A DNA stretch of 34,276 nt from Candidatus Omnitrophota bacterium. Its GTDB lineage: Bacteria > Omnitrophota > Gorgyraeia > DAOVKU01. Made by a program: the position numbers and the translations under genes. The stretch lies in assembly GCA_030631665.1 (NCBI GenBank), contig DAOVKU010000004.1, positions 1 to 34,276 of the forward strand, given 5' to 3'. Below, piece by piece: positions 10,401 through 18,900 of the stretch (its first letter is position 1; the number at the start of each line of letters is the position of its first letter). The notes below the pieces were generated by a model. That model was given only the letters and a program-made list of their open reading frames with translations. It searched no databases and had not been told where the DNA came from.

Positions 10401-11013
10401 TTTAGTTGCCATAGAAGAGCACAGAGAACTACAGGAGAGATTTGATTTTTTAAATAAACAAAGGCAGGACCTTCAAGAGGCCAAGGAGTCTTTACATAAA
10501 GTTATAATCAAAATTAACAAGACCACCAAAAAATTATTTATAGAAACTTTCGCTAAAATAGAAGTTGGTTTCATGGAATTTTTTAGGCTGCTTTTTGGTG
10601 GTGGAAAAGCTGAGTTGATTTTAAGTGATGAGAGTGATGTATTAGAAAGCGGAATAGAAATTAATGTTAGGCCGCCAGGTAAGAAATCACAAAATATTTC
10701 GCTGCTTTCAGGCGGAGAGAAAGCTTTAACCGCCGTAGCTCTTCTTTTCGCTGTTTTTAAAGTAAAACCTTCACCCTTCTGTATCCTTGATGAAATGGAT
10801 GCCCCGCTTGATGAATCTAATGTAAATCGATTTACTAAAGTTTTACAGGATTTTCTTAAAACTTCTCAGTTTATAGTTATTACTCACAATAAAAAAACCA
10901 TTGGCGTGGCGGATGTAATGTATGGCGTTACTATGGAAGAAGCTGGCGTTTCAAAAATTGTTTCGGTGAAATTTAAGGATTCAGACAAGGTTGTTGAAGA
11001 AGCTGTAGCTTAA
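7447..11013 (+). CDS. smc: chromosome segregation protein SMC
   Basis: Walker A GPNGVGKSN, long coiled coils, hinge, signature LLSGGEKALTAVALLFA and Walker B CILDEMDAPLDESN. Confidence 0.96.
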   Translation: MKLKKIELFGFKSFADKTELSFEAGVTTIVGPNGVGKSNIAEAIKWVLGEQNARELRGLKMEDVIFNGTQTRPPLNFSEVSLTFQNKDKILPVDYDEVVITRRVFRTGESQYLLNKTPVRLKDINDLLMGTGIGLDSYSIIGQGKIDLILSSKPEDRRCIFEEAAGITKYKSKKKEALRKLQHTENNLLRVNDIIQEVSRQISSIERQVKKAKKYKEKFEQLKEKQIKVNSHDLKKLKNILNSHLDEDQKFKENEKLFLEEIKKAELLLLESKQKLSEIDENLNTLYSKKVNINAQIESARQQVSLNTERITELQRRKENSEKQIQSTQIKLQELKEQIAKIREELAALKEDKLNKAEEKSQKEQYLKEITCEIENAEKNIKNCKENIFEVSSLESRTKNELAKISADEVNIKARLKRIRIEKEEVREELEKTREKLSHFSTEKEKTSNEISSLKKQGEQVLGNANLRKQALLEIKNRLEQLNQKFIASQSKLEYLNDLRRKFEGYQNGVKSILIAKEQAKLPQDDIFRPIASLIEVERGFEKAVEVALGEKAQILVVRDESALKKCIGYLKAEVKGDATFICLDTIPDIKSSSDFNLKPLLNVVSYSPEFEKAIGFLFADIYLVENLETALKVRQEARSKNFKLVTRNGDVVENSLVTCGVRQLQENSLIGRGVRIKILEEDISKCNHEKENMGVAKQKEEEELENFEITLQGLNFTIQRKEIDLANLSSGLSSIEEEKKRIDDEASLLNLEITETEEEEIKLTASKQRLEQEIEETNKSFFELESTMTSKEDLIKVKKEEREQLLIDITQLKTELTALTDLEINQNQTVKMIEDGSSEALALFNTQKQEIEDAEVRLKNLELDISKIKQNIEKLEEDYQLTSSEFKNASALKENQLKSINEVETISAGKQEELEKIKNTMHNSQVKSTELNYQIQNLKERIFENYKINLEEIKKEIEDDFDCERAKEEISQLKQKLDSMGAVNLVAIEEHRELQERFDFLNKQRQDLQEAKESLHKVIIKINKTTKKLFIETFAKIEVGFMEFFRLLFGGGKAELILSDESDVLESGIEINVRPPGKKSQNISLLSGGEKALTAVALLFAVFKVKPSPFCILDEMDAPLDESNVNRFTKVLQDFLKTSQFIVITHNKKTIGVADVMYGVTMEEAGVSKIVSVKFKDSDKVVEEAVA

Positions 11014-11033
11014 AAGGGGATAGCGCCCTTTTT
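11012..11033. terminator. putative bidirectional terminator between convergent smc and GGDEF gene
   Basis: AAAAGGG gatagcg CCCTTTT hairpin with T/A tracts on either strand. Confidence 0.45.
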
Positions 11034-11034
11034 C

Positions 11035-12201
11035 TTACGTGCTCATTAATGCTTTATTCCTGCCGGTTTGCTTAGCCCGATACAGAGCGATATCTGCTGT
11101 TTTTATAAGTTCATCTTTGTCCTGTGCGTTGTCGGGAAAAGTGGCAACGCCTAAGCTGATGGTTAGCTTTTTCTCTGGTAAAACCTCTTCATTTTTGAAC
11201 GCAAAAGACTCTACTTTTTTTCTTAAGCGTCTAGCAAGATTGAAAGCCTCTTTTTTGGATGTTTGCGGTAAAATGATAACAAATTCTTCTCCTCCATAAC
11301 GGGAAGCCGTATCGGTTTCTCTTAAATCCTCAAGTAGAATACTGCAGAGTATTTTTAATAGATAATCGCCTGCCGGATGTCCCAAAATATCATTATAAAT
11401 TTTGAAATGGTCTATGTCGAGCATAATTATCGAAGTTGGATGATTAAACCTTCGGCTGCGTTTTATTTCTTCATCAAGTAAGTATTGAAAATGGCCGTGA
11501 TTGTAAAGACTTGTCAATGAATCAATTTGGGACATCTTTTCTTTCTCTTCATAACGCCTGGAGTTTTCTATTGCCAGGCCCGCCTGGTAGGCAAACATAC
11601 TTAAAATTTTAATATCTTCTTTGGCAATTGCTTTTGAACTAAATTTATTATCTGCCAGAATAACACCCACTATTTTTTCTTTAGCTGTGAGGGGCACGGC
11701 CACAAATTCATCTAATTTAAGTAGTTCTTTAATCTGAGGATTAACTTTATTTTTGGCTTGTGGGTTGGTAACTTCAAAGGGCATTCCCTCAAGGGCGGTC
11801 ATAGTTATTACATCTTGATTCTCATGTAGGGGAATTTTTATAGTTTTGACTATAGCGTTGAATGAACCCAGACTCTCTTTCTTAAAGTTTTTATAAGCGC
11901 TTATTAAATCTTCAAAAGACACCTTTTCTGTTTCAATGTGATGCCAGATTCTTGCTGCTTCTTCGCTTGATTGAGGGCCTATACCCATTTTTCCTTCCAG
12001 GGTTTCACTTTCCTCATGCACCAAGAAAAGCATAGCTCTATTGAAACCGAGTCCTTCTTTAGCTGTAACGCCGGTTAAAATTATAAAGAGAATTTCATCC
12101 AGCCTCAAAGTAGTTTGCACGGCATTGCTAATTAAATAAAGTTGATTAAGCTCCGCCTTTGCTTTTTCAAACCGTTTTTTAAAATCCTGGCTATTTTCCA
12201 T
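11035..12201 (-). CDS. GAF-domain diguanylate cyclase
   Basis: GAF-like N-terminal half and GGDEF domain with SRYGGEEFVIILP and DIDHFKIYND motifs. Confidence 0.92.
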   Translation of the reverse strand: MENSQDFKKRFEKAKAELNQLYLISNAVQTTLRLDEILFIILTGVTAKEGLGFNRAMLFLVHEESETLEGKMGIGPQSSEEAARIWHHIETEKVSFEDLISAYKNFKKESLGSFNAIVKTIKIPLHENQDVITMTALEGMPFEVTNPQAKNKVNPQIKELLKLDEFVAVPLTAKEKIVGVILADNKFSSKAIAKEDIKILSMFAYQAGLAIENSRRYEEKEKMSQIDSLTSLYNHGHFQYLLDEEIKRSRRFNHPTSIIMLDIDHFKIYNDILGHPAGDYLLKILCSILLEDLRETDTASRYGGEEFVIILPQTSKKEAFNLARRLRKKVESFAFKNEEVLPEKKLTISLGVATFPDNAQDKDELIKTADIALYRAKQTGRNKALMST

Positions 12202-12212
12202 AACAAATGATT

Positions 12213-12240
12213 ATTATACGTTAGCTTTCATATTTGTCAA
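12213..12240 (-). promoter_or_regulatory. sigma70-type promoter for the GGDEF gene (TTGACA-16 nt-TATAAT)
   Basis: Minus strand: TTGACA (12240-12235), spacer 16, TATAAT (12218-12213), 11 nt before the ATG. Confidence 0.65.
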
Positions 12241-12259
12241 GAGTCTCTTTATTTTTTTA

Positions 12260-12288
12260 TTGACATAGTCATTTTTTTGGTTTAAACT
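12260..12288 (+). promoter_or_regulatory. sigma70-type promoter of the riboflavin operon leader (TTGACA-17 nt-TAAACT)
   Basis: -35 at 12260-12265, -10 at 12283-12288, immediately upstream of the FMN riboswitch. Confidence 0.7.
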
Positions 12289-12291
12289 GAA

Positions 12292-12521
12292 ACTTACCTT
12301 TGGGAAAGGGTGTAATTCCCGACTGGTGGTAAGGGTATAAAATTTGCCCGAAGCCCACGAACTCCTGTGTAACATAAGGGGTAGATGCGGTGAGTTGCAA
12401 GACAATTCCGCAGCCAATAGTCCCGAATGAAGCGACTTGCGATAGTGTTTCTTCGGGATGCCGAAGTGGATCTTCTTGAAGTTCTACATTCGGCATAATA
12501 GTCTAGATGGGAAAAGGTAAA
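12292..12521 (+). ncRNA. FMN riboswitch (RFN element) with enlarged peripheral helices
   Basis: Conserved RFN blocks GGGTGTAATTCCCGACTGGTGGTA, AGCCCACGA, GATGCGG...ATTCCGCAGCCAATAGT, AGTCTAGATGGG; P1 TTACCTTT/AAAGGTAA; upstream of ribBA. Confidence 0.93.
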
Positions 12522-12641
12522 TGAAAGCACAACTTAGCGAGTTTATTCTATGCTTTGCCTGAGGAACGGAAGGCAAGGCATAACTAAATTGTTTGTTTGA
12601 ATTTACCCCTTTTGTTAGATTGGGGTCAAAAGGATTAAATC

Positions 12642-12666
12642 CCCGAAGGTAAACTTCGGGTTTTTT
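12642..12666 (+). terminator. intrinsic terminator of the FMN riboswitch expression platform
   Basis: CCCGAAG gtaaa CTTCGGG followed by TTTTTT, just upstream of the ribBA RBS. Confidence 0.85.
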
Positions 12667-12700
12667 ATTATTAATAGAGAGAATAGAAGGTGAAAAAATA

Positions 12701-13954
12701 ATGTTTAACTCAACAAAAGAAATAATTGAAGATTTAAAAGACGGGAAGATGGTAATCTTTGTTGATGACGAAGGCAGGGAAAATGAAGGTGATTTGATAG
12801 CCTCTGCGCAATTACTAACTCAAGAAAACCTTAATTTTATGGCCAAAGAAGCACGTGGTTTAATTTGCGTTCCCATGGAAAGCAGCAGGCTCGATGCCCT
12901 TGGACTTCATCCAATGATTGACTTATCCGGCCAGGATAAAAAATTAGACCCTTATCGGACTGCCTGGGCTGTTTCCGTTGATGCTAAAAGAAACACTACT
13001 ACAGGTATTTCCGTTGCTGATAGATGTCGTACCGTCAAAGTACTTATTGATTCCTGCAGTAAGCCGCAAGATCTTATTAGGCCCGGTCATATCTTTCCGC
13101 TTCGAGCCCAAAAAGGGGGCGTGCTGGTAAGGGCAGGGCATACCGAGGCCTGTGTTGATTTAATGAAGTTGGCCAATCTTTATCCGGCCGGCGTAATCTG
13201 CGAAATTATGAACGAAGATGGAACCATGGCCAGAACTGTGCACTTAATCGAGTTTGCCAAAAAACATAATTTAAAAATTGGCACTGTTGCTGATTTAATA
13301 AAATATCGCAGAAAGTCAGAAAAATTGGTAAAAAAGGTTGCGGCCACTGAAATACCGACTGATTTTGGCAAATTTCGTTTAATGCTCTATAACTCTTTAA
13401 TTGATAATGAGCTTCATGTTGTACTTGTAAAAAATGAAATACATGATCCGACCTTAGTGCGTGTTCATTCTGAGTGTTTAACCGGGGATGTATTTGGGTC
13501 ATTGCGTTGTGATTGCGGAAAACAACTTAAAGAAGCTATGAGAATTATTGAAAGCTGCGGCAACGGTGTTATTCTTTATATGCGCCAGGAAGGCAGGGGC
13601 ATAGGACTTGAAAACAAAATCAAGGCTTATCACTTACAGGATGAAGGAGCCGATACAGTAGAAGCCAACAAAATGCTGGGTTTTAATCCTGATTTAAGAG
13701 ATTATGGCATAGGCGCTCAAATACTGACTGACCTTGGTATAAAAAATATACGCCTATTGACAAACAATCCACAGAAGATTATCGGATTAGAAGGTTATGG
13801 CCTTAAAGTGATAGAGAGGGTGCCATTAGAGATTGCTCCTAATCCTTCCAATTTAAAATATCTGCGGACTAAAATGGAAAAATTGGGTCATACGCTTAAC
13901 ATTAGCAGAAAACAGAAAACAGAAAACAGAAAACAGAAAAATTTTAACATCTGA
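12701..13954 (+). CDS. ribBA: bifunctional 3,4-dihydroxy-2-butanone 4-phosphate synthase / GTP cyclohydrolase II
   Basis: [13 protein letters not shown] (RibB) and [27 protein letters not shown] (RibA). Confidence 0.97.
   Translation: MFNSTKEIIEDLKDGKMVIFVDDEGRENEGDLIASAQLLTQENLNFMAKEARGLICVPMESSRLDALGLHPMIDLSGQDKKLDPYRTAWAVSVDAKRNTTTGISVADRCRTVKVLIDSCSKPQDLIRPGHIFPLRAQKGGVLVRAGHTEACVDLMKLANLYPAGVICEIMNEDGTMARTVHLIEFAKKHNLKIGTVADLIKYRRKSEKLVKKVAATEIPTDFGKFRLMLYNSLIDNELHVVLVKNEIHDPTLVRVHSECLTGDVFGSLRCDCGKQLKEAMRIIESCGNGVILYMRQEGRGIGLENKIKAYHLQDEGADTVEANKMLGFNPDLRDYGIGAQILTDLGIKNIRLLTNNPQKIIGLEGYGLKVIERVPLEIAPNPSNLKYLRTKMEKLGHTLNISRKQKTENRKQKNFNI
13906..13940 (+). repeat. five tandem heptamers (CAGAAAA)5 inside the 3' end of ribBA
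   Basis: Read directly: cagaaaa x5. Confidence 0.9.
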
Positions 13955-14066
13955 TTTTGTTTTTTGCCTATCTGTCGTCTGTCTTCTGGCTTTTGGCTAT
14001 GCTTCCTCTCATAAGATGTATTAAAATTCTCTGCGACAATTTTAAGACATTCGAGGAAGTTAATTC

Positions 14067-14082
14067 GTCCGCCTAGGCGGAC
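14067..14082. repeat. dispersed palindrome GTCCGCCTAGGCGGAC
   Basis: Perfect 16-nt palindrome upstream of ribH; same core as those at 2257, 18801 and 18868. Confidence 0.75.
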
Positions 14083-14100
14083 TCATTAAGGAGGAAAGAA

Positions 14101-14568
14101 ATGGTAAGGGAGATAAAGGCAAATTTAATTGCCAAAGACCTAAAGTTTGCTATTGTAGTTTCAAGATTCAATGAATTCATTACCCATAAATTGCTTGATG
14201 GCGCAGTTGATACCTTTTTGCGTCAGGGTGCCACTACTCAGAATATAGATATAGTTTGGGTTCCGGGTTCTTTTGAGCTGCCTCTGGCGGCTAAGCGTTT
14301 AGCAAGCAATAAAAAGTATAATGCTGTTATTTGCCTTGGAACTTTGATAAGGGGAGATACGCCTCATTTTGATTTTATTGCTAATGAAGCTGCTAAGGGT
14401 ATTGCCACTGTTGGGCTTGCAAGCCAGAAACCGGTTATTTTTGGTGTAATCACCGCTGATACTTTGGAACAAGCTATAGAAAGAGCTGGAACTAAAAGCG
14501 GCAATAAGGGCAGGGATGCGGCTTTATCGGCCATTGAAATGGCTAATTTGCTAAAAGTATTAAAATAA
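14101..14568 (+). CDS. ribH: 6,7-dimethyl-8-ribityllumazine synthase
   Basis: [56 protein letters not shown]; aaggagg RBS. Confidence 0.96.
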   Translation: MVREIKANLIAKDLKFAIVVSRFNEFITHKLLDGAVDTFLRQGATTQNIDIVWVPGSFELPLAAKRLASNKKYNAVICLGTLIRGDTPHFDFIANEAAKGIATVGLASQKPVIFGVITADTLEQAIERAGTKSGNKGRDAALSAIEMANLLKVLK

Positions 14569-14578
14569 GAAAAGTTTT

Positions 14579-14995
14579 ATGAGAAAAAGAACGAAGTCCA
14601 GAGAATGTGCTTTACAAATTCTTTATACTATTGATATCACCGGCGATTCCCTCTCAAATATTACACAGATTTACTGGGAGAACCATCAGCAGTTTTTGTC
14701 ATGTAGGGATTTTGCTGATGTGCTGCTTAAAGGAATATCAATGCATAAGGATGAAATTGATAAAGTTATCAGTACTTACGCCAGTAACTGGAAGCTTGGA
14801 CGGATGGCAATTGTAGATAGAAATGTATTAAGAATTTCAGCTTTTGAATTACTTTATCTCGATGAAATTCCGCCGAAAGTTTCGATAAATGAGGCAGTCA
14901 ATCTTGCCAAAAAATTTTCTACCGTCGATTCAGGTAAATTTGTTAATGGTATCCTTGATAGGATTAACAAGGAAAAAGATATTGCGAAAAGTTGA
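14579..14995 (+). CDS. nusB: transcription antitermination factor NusB
   Basis: RECALQILYTID, DRNVLRISAFELLYLDEIPPKVSINEAVNLAKKFSTVDSGKFVNGILDRI. Confidence 0.95.
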   Translation: MRKRTKSRECALQILYTIDITGDSLSNITQIYWENHQQFLSCRDFADVLLKGISMHKDEIDKVISTYASNWKLGRMAIVDRNVLRISAFELLYLDEIPPKVSINEAVNLAKKFSTVDSGKFVNGILDRINKEKDIAKS

Positions 14996-15806
14996 TCTCC
15001 ATATTCACACTTATTTTTCAGATGGTAGTTTCTCGCCGGAAGAAGTTATTGAGATAGCGAAGAATAAAGGTTTTTCGGCCCTTGCCATTACAGACCACGA
15101 TTCTGTTAGTGGTATCCCTCGAGCAAAAATAGCAGGAAAAAAGTTGGGTGTAGAAGTTATTCCGGCTGTGGAGTTAACTGCTGAAGAAAAAGATACAGAA
15201 ATTCATATATTAGGTTATTTTATAGATTACAAGGATGAAAATTTTAGAAAATTTCTTAAAAGTTTAAGGCAAGCAAGAATAGAACGAACTTTTAAGATGG
15301 TTTCTAAGCTGAGAAAGCTGGGGCTCGATATAGATATGGAAGATGTCTTAGAAACAGCAGGCCCCGGGGCTATCGGCAGATTACACCTCGCTTTTTGTTT
15401 AATAAAGAAGGGCTACGTTAACGGTATTTACGATGCCTTTGCGAAATATCTTGGTGAAGGTAAAGCCGCTTATGTAAGAAAGAAGAGGCTGACGCCGGGA
15501 GAAACTTTACAGATAATAAAAAATTTAGGCGGGGTGAGTGTTTTAGCGCACCCGCATACTATAAAGAATAAAAAAATGGTTGAGGACATAATAAAGACGG
15601 GTATTGAAGGAATTGAAGTTTATCATTCAGACCACTCGCTAAAAACATCTCGTTACTTTCGCAAGCTTGCCGAAAAATATGGTTTGATTATCAGCGGTGG
15701 TTCTGACTGCCATGGCCTACGAAAAGGAAAAATTTTACTTGGAAGTGTAAGCGTTCCTTATCATGTTGTTGAAGAATTGAGGAGTAAGGCTAAAATAAAT
15801 GACTGA
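14982..15806 (+). CDS. PHP-domain phosphoesterase (YciV/RNase AM-like)
   Basis: VDLHIHTYFSDGSFSPEEV, ITDHDSVSG, VLAHPHT, GSDCHG. Likely TTG start at 14982 rather than the 14889 start in the ORF track. Confidence 0.88.
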   Translation: MRKVDLHIHTYFSDGSFSPEEVIEIAKNKGFSALAITDHDSVSGIPRAKIAGKKLGVEVIPAVELTAEEKDTEIHILGYFIDYKDENFRKFLKSLRQARIERTFKMVSKLRKLGLDIDMEDVLETAGPGAIGRLHLAFCLIKKGYVNGIYDAFAKYLGEGKAAYVRKKRLTPGETLQIIKNLGGVSVLAHPHTIKNKKMVEDIIKTGIEGIEVYHSDHSLKTSRYFRKLAEKYGLIISGGSDCHGLRKGKILLGSVSVPYHVVEELRSKAKIND

Positions 15807-16881
15807 TAAAAAATATATGAAAATGGCTTTGGAGCTTGCTATTAGAAGTGCGGGGTTTACCAGCCCCAATCCTGCTGTGGGTGCAATTGTAGTTAAAAAT
15901 AACAGAGTGATTTCATCTGCTTTTCACCGGAGAGCCGGTTTTCCTCATGCTGAAGCCAAGGCCTTAAAAAAGGCCGGTAAGAGAGCCATGGGTGCCAGGT
16001 TGTATGTTAATTTAGAACCCTGTGTACATTTTGGGAGAACGCCGCCCTGTTGTGATACCATTATAAAAAGCGGAATTAAAGAAACGGTAATTGCTGTGAA
16101 AGATCCCAATCCTTTGAATAACGGAAAAGGAATTCGAAAGCTAAAAAAAGCAGGCATTAAGGTAGTTATGGGAATTCTCAAAGAAGAAGCTGCCGATTTA
16201 AACAAAACATTTTTTAAGTTCATAACTAAAAGAATGCCTTATGTTTTCGTTAAGATAGCTCAGAGCTTAGATGGTAAAATAGCCACCAGCACAGGTGATT
16301 CTAAATGGATAACTTCGGAAAAATCAAGATATTATGTGCAAAAATTAAGGCGGAAAGTTGATGGCCTTTTGGTGGGCGTAAAAACCATTATTAGAGATAA
16401 CCCCCGTCTTACCTGCCGATTAAAGAAGAAAAAAGTTATGACCAAAATCATTATTGACCCAAATTTAAGAACACCTCCCCGTGCAAAGATTTTTAAAGAG
16501 GCAAAAAAAGTTATAATTGTAACTAAAAGAACAAATAAATTTCGGCCCGAGAAGAAAATCTTAGAGAAAAAAGCTGAAATTATAGAGGTGAATTGTCATA
16601 AAAATGGTAAATTAAATTTACGTCAGGCCTTAAAGGAAATTGCAAAACACGATATTGTCAGTCTCATGGTGGAGGGGGGAGGAGAAACAGTTTCATCTTT
16701 TATTAGAGAGGGTTTAGTAGATGAAATGTTTCTTTTTATAGCCCCTAAAATTATCGGTGGTAGATGCGCGCCAACATCTGTCGAAGGAAATGGCGTGGCT
16801 AGAGTAAAAGACGCGCTTTGTTTTGAAAAATTTGAATTTGAGAAAGTAGGGCGCGATTTACTCCTGAAATTAAAATATTAA
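15799..16881 (+). CDS. ribD: bifunctional diaminohydroxyphosphoribosylaminopyrimidine deaminase / uracil reductase
   Basis: NPAVGAIVV, HAEAKAL, NLEPCVHFGRTPPC, KIAQSLDGKIAT, VEGGGETVSSFI. Confidence 0.96.
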   Translation: MTDKKYMKMALELAIRSAGFTSPNPAVGAIVVKNNRVISSAFHRRAGFPHAEAKALKKAGKRAMGARLYVNLEPCVHFGRTPPCCDTIIKSGIKETVIAVKDPNPLNNGKGIRKLKKAGIKVVMGILKEEAADLNKTFFKFITKRMPYVFVKIAQSLDGKIATSTGDSKWITSEKSRYYVQKLRRKVDGLLVGVKTIIRDNPRLTCRLKKKKVMTKIIIDPNLRTPPRAKIFKEAKKVIIVTKRTNKFRPEKKILEKKAEIIEVNCHKNGKLNLRQALKEIAKHDIVSLMVEGGGETVSSFIREGLVDEMFLFIAPKIIGGRCAPTSVEGNGVARVKDALCFEKFEFEKVGRDLLLKLKY

Positions 16882-16885
16882 AGAA

Positions 16886-17512
16886 ATGTTTACCGGTTTA
16901 ATTGAAAAAACGGCTCAGATAAAAAGCATAAAGAGAAAAAATAACATTTATTTACTTTGTATAAAGATTCTTGACACCGCGGTTGAGACAAAAAAAGGAG
17001 ATAGTGTTTCTGTTAATGGCGTTTGCCTGACTGTGGTGAGTAACAAAAAAGGTATAATATGCTTTGAGATTATGGGCAGGACTTTTAAAAACACCAACCT
17101 TTCTTTTTTAAAGAAGAAAGATATGGTAAATATCGAAAATGCTCTTTCTCTCGGAGAAAAAATAGGGGGGCATTTTGTGCAGGGACATGTCGATAATATG
17201 GTAGGCATAAAAAGTATAAAAAAGAAACCGGATGGTTTAGAATTTACCCTCAGCTTACCTGCGCAAAGTAAACCCTTTATAGTAACTAAGGGCTCAGTTG
17301 CTTTAGATGGCATAAGTTTAACTGTACAGGAAGTTAAAAAAGATGCTTTTAGTGTATATATCATTTCTCATACCCTTAAAACAACCAATCTTGAAAAAAG
17401 AAAGATAGGCCACAAATTAAACTTAGAAATTGACATTCTTGCCAAGTATGCCTGCCCCCAAAATAAACCTTCTTCAATTGATGCCGATTTTCTGAAAAAA
17501 AGTGGATTTTGA
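16886..17512 (+). CDS. ribE: riboflavin synthase alpha chain
   Basis: MFTGLIEK, SVNGVCLTV, GGHFVQGHVD, VALDGISLTV duplicated lumazine-binding fold. Confidence 0.95.
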   Translation: MFTGLIEKTAQIKSIKRKNNIYLLCIKILDTAVETKKGDSVSVNGVCLTVVSNKKGIICFEIMGRTFKNTNLSFLKKKDMVNIENALSLGEKIGGHFVQGHVDNMVGIKSIKKKPDGLEFTLSLPAQSKPFIVTKGSVALDGISLTVQEVKKDAFSVYIISHTLKTTNLEKRKIGHKLNLEIDILAKYACPQNKPSSIDADFLKKSGF

Positions 17513-17540
17513 CTACACTTTTTTCTTAACTCACCGTTTA

Positions 17541-17632
17541 TCCATAGGGATAGACCTTACTAATTTCTTTAAAGGAAGGGTCTAATCCACAGGGATAAAC
17601 CTTCCTAATTCCCCCTAAGGAAGGGTTTTATA
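17541..17632 (+). repeat. two imperfect tandem copies (~45 nt) of TCCAYAGGGATARACCTT...AAGGAAGGGT
   Basis: Copy 1 17541-17585 and copy 2 17586-17632; each can fold via ACCTTCCT/AAGGAAGGGT. Confidence 0.7.
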
Positions 17633-17669
17633 ATTGACTCATAGTGTTATAAGTGCTAAACTTAGCAAT

Positions 17670-18587
17670 ATGAAAAGAAATCCATTAAGACGTAAACTGG
17701 ATAGACTTGCGGGAAGATTTTTTCTTTTTACAAGTTTTGCTATTATCAGAATTTTACCTGAAAGGTTATTTTATCATTTTGCGCTTGCCTTGGGAGCTTT
17801 GGCCTATTATATATTAAATAAGCATAGAAGATTGGTTGTGGATAATCTTAAACGCGCTTTTGGGAACAGTAAGACAGAGGCCGAATATCAAAGGATTGCC
17901 AAAGAAGTATTCAGGCAGATTGCGCTTGGCGGTTGCGAAACAGTCATAACAGTTTTATACAAACGCAAGGAACAGATTAAAAGCGAGATAAAGGTTGAAG
18001 GCCTTGAAAATTTGCAGAAAGCTCTAAAGAAAGGGAAGGGCGTTATAGCGCTTTCTGCCCACTTCGGCAGTTTTACTCAGATGTGTATCAGGTTATCGCA
18101 GGAAGATTTTTCTTTTAAAACCGTTATCAGGGACCCTGATGATAAGATGGTGACGGAATCTTTTGTTAAATTGAGAAAAAGATTAAATGTTGAATTTATT
18201 TCAGCCCGGCCGCGTAATGTATGTGTTAAAAACTCGCTTAAATATCTGCACCAAAATGGCGTTTTGTGTTTAATGGCAGATCAGAGTAAGAGCGGGGGTA
18301 TCCTGGTTAAGTTTTTTGGGCAATTAGTTGCTACGGTAGCTGGCCCTGCGGTAATGACCTTGCGGACAGGTGCGCCTATTGTCCCCATTTTTATTATAAG
18401 AGAAGGCAAAGCCAGTCATAAAATTGTCATTCATCCGGCTCTCGAAATTCCTTTAATCGGAGATAATGACAAAGATATTTTTAAAATTAGTCAGAAATTC
18501 ACCAATATTATCGAGGATTATGCCAGACGTTATCCTGAACAGTGGTGGTGGGTCCATCAAAGATGGAAACATGCACCAAAAAATTAG
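17670..18587 (+). CDS. lysophospholipid/lipid A acyltransferase family (LpxL/HtrB-like)
   Basis: SAHFGSFTQM (H-X4 region), FVKLRKRLNVEFI, PEQWWWVHQRWKHAP; ATG at 17670 preferred over TTG 17634. Confidence 0.88.
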   Translation: MKRNPLRRKLDRLAGRFFLFTSFAIIRILPERLFYHFALALGALAYYILNKHRRLVVDNLKRAFGNSKTEAEYQRIAKEVFRQIALGGCETVITVLYKRKEQIKSEIKVEGLENLQKALKKGKGVIALSAHFGSFTQMCIRLSQEDFSFKTVIRDPDDKMVTESFVKLRKRLNVEFISARPRNVCVKNSLKYLHQNGVLCLMADQSKSGGILVKFFGQLVATVAGPAVMTLRTGAPIVPIFIIREGKASHKIVIHPALEIPLIGDNDKDIFKISQKFTNIIEDYARRYPEQWWWVHQRWKHAPKN

Positions 18588-18684
18588 GATTCAGTAGTTA
18601 GAATTCAGCATTCAGGCTGTCTGTCCCCACCTCAGGCTAAATATGCGACAGGCATTGATTAATGACTATTTAAAAAATTTGGAA

Positions 18685-18762
18685 CGGGGCGTAGCGCAGT
18701 TTGGCTAGCGCGCCTGCTTCGGGAGTAGGAGGTCGGCGGTTCAAATCCGCCCGCCCCGACCA
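18685..18762 (+). tRNA. tRNA-Pro(CGG), CCA encoded
   Basis: Cloverleaf by eye: acceptor CGGGGCG/CGCCCCG, D-stem GCGC/GCGC, anticodon arm CCTGC-TTCGGGA-GTAGG, T-arm GGCGG-TTCAAAT-CCGCC, ACCA. Confidence 0.95.
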
Positions 18763-18763
18763 A
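18743..18763 (+). repeat. left copy of 21-bp direct repeat (tRNA-Pro 3' end), candidate attL
   Basis: AAATCCGCCCGCCCCGACCAA identical to 24035-24055. Confidence 0.85.
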
Positions 18764-18766
18764 TAC

Positions 18767-18900
18767 TTTGGTTTAGCGCGTCCACCTCAGGCAGAAGGTC
18801 GTCCGCCTAAGGCGGACCGCCCCGACCAATGCTTTTGGTTTAGCGCATCCACATCAGACGGTAGGTCGTCCGCCTGAGGCGGACAGCCCTGACCAAAAAA
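18767..18900 (+). repeat. two 67-nt degenerate copies of the tRNA-Pro D-arm-to-3'-end segment (18767-18833, 18834-18900)
   Basis: In register with the tRNA segment 18700-18766 (TTTGGNTTAGCGC ... AGGTCG ... GCCCNGACCA); T-arm replaced by GTCCGCCTNAGGCGGAC. Confidence 0.85.

Noticed and set aside
12214-12530. Overlapping minus-strand ORFs (67, 75, 78 aa)
   Set aside because: They lie antisense to the FMN riboswitch and promoter region; no RBS or recognisable domain.
18767-18900. Two additional functional tRNA genes after tRNA-Pro
   Set aside because: They lack acceptor 5' strands, a valid anticodon arm and a TTCRA T-loop, so they are decayed 3' fragments.
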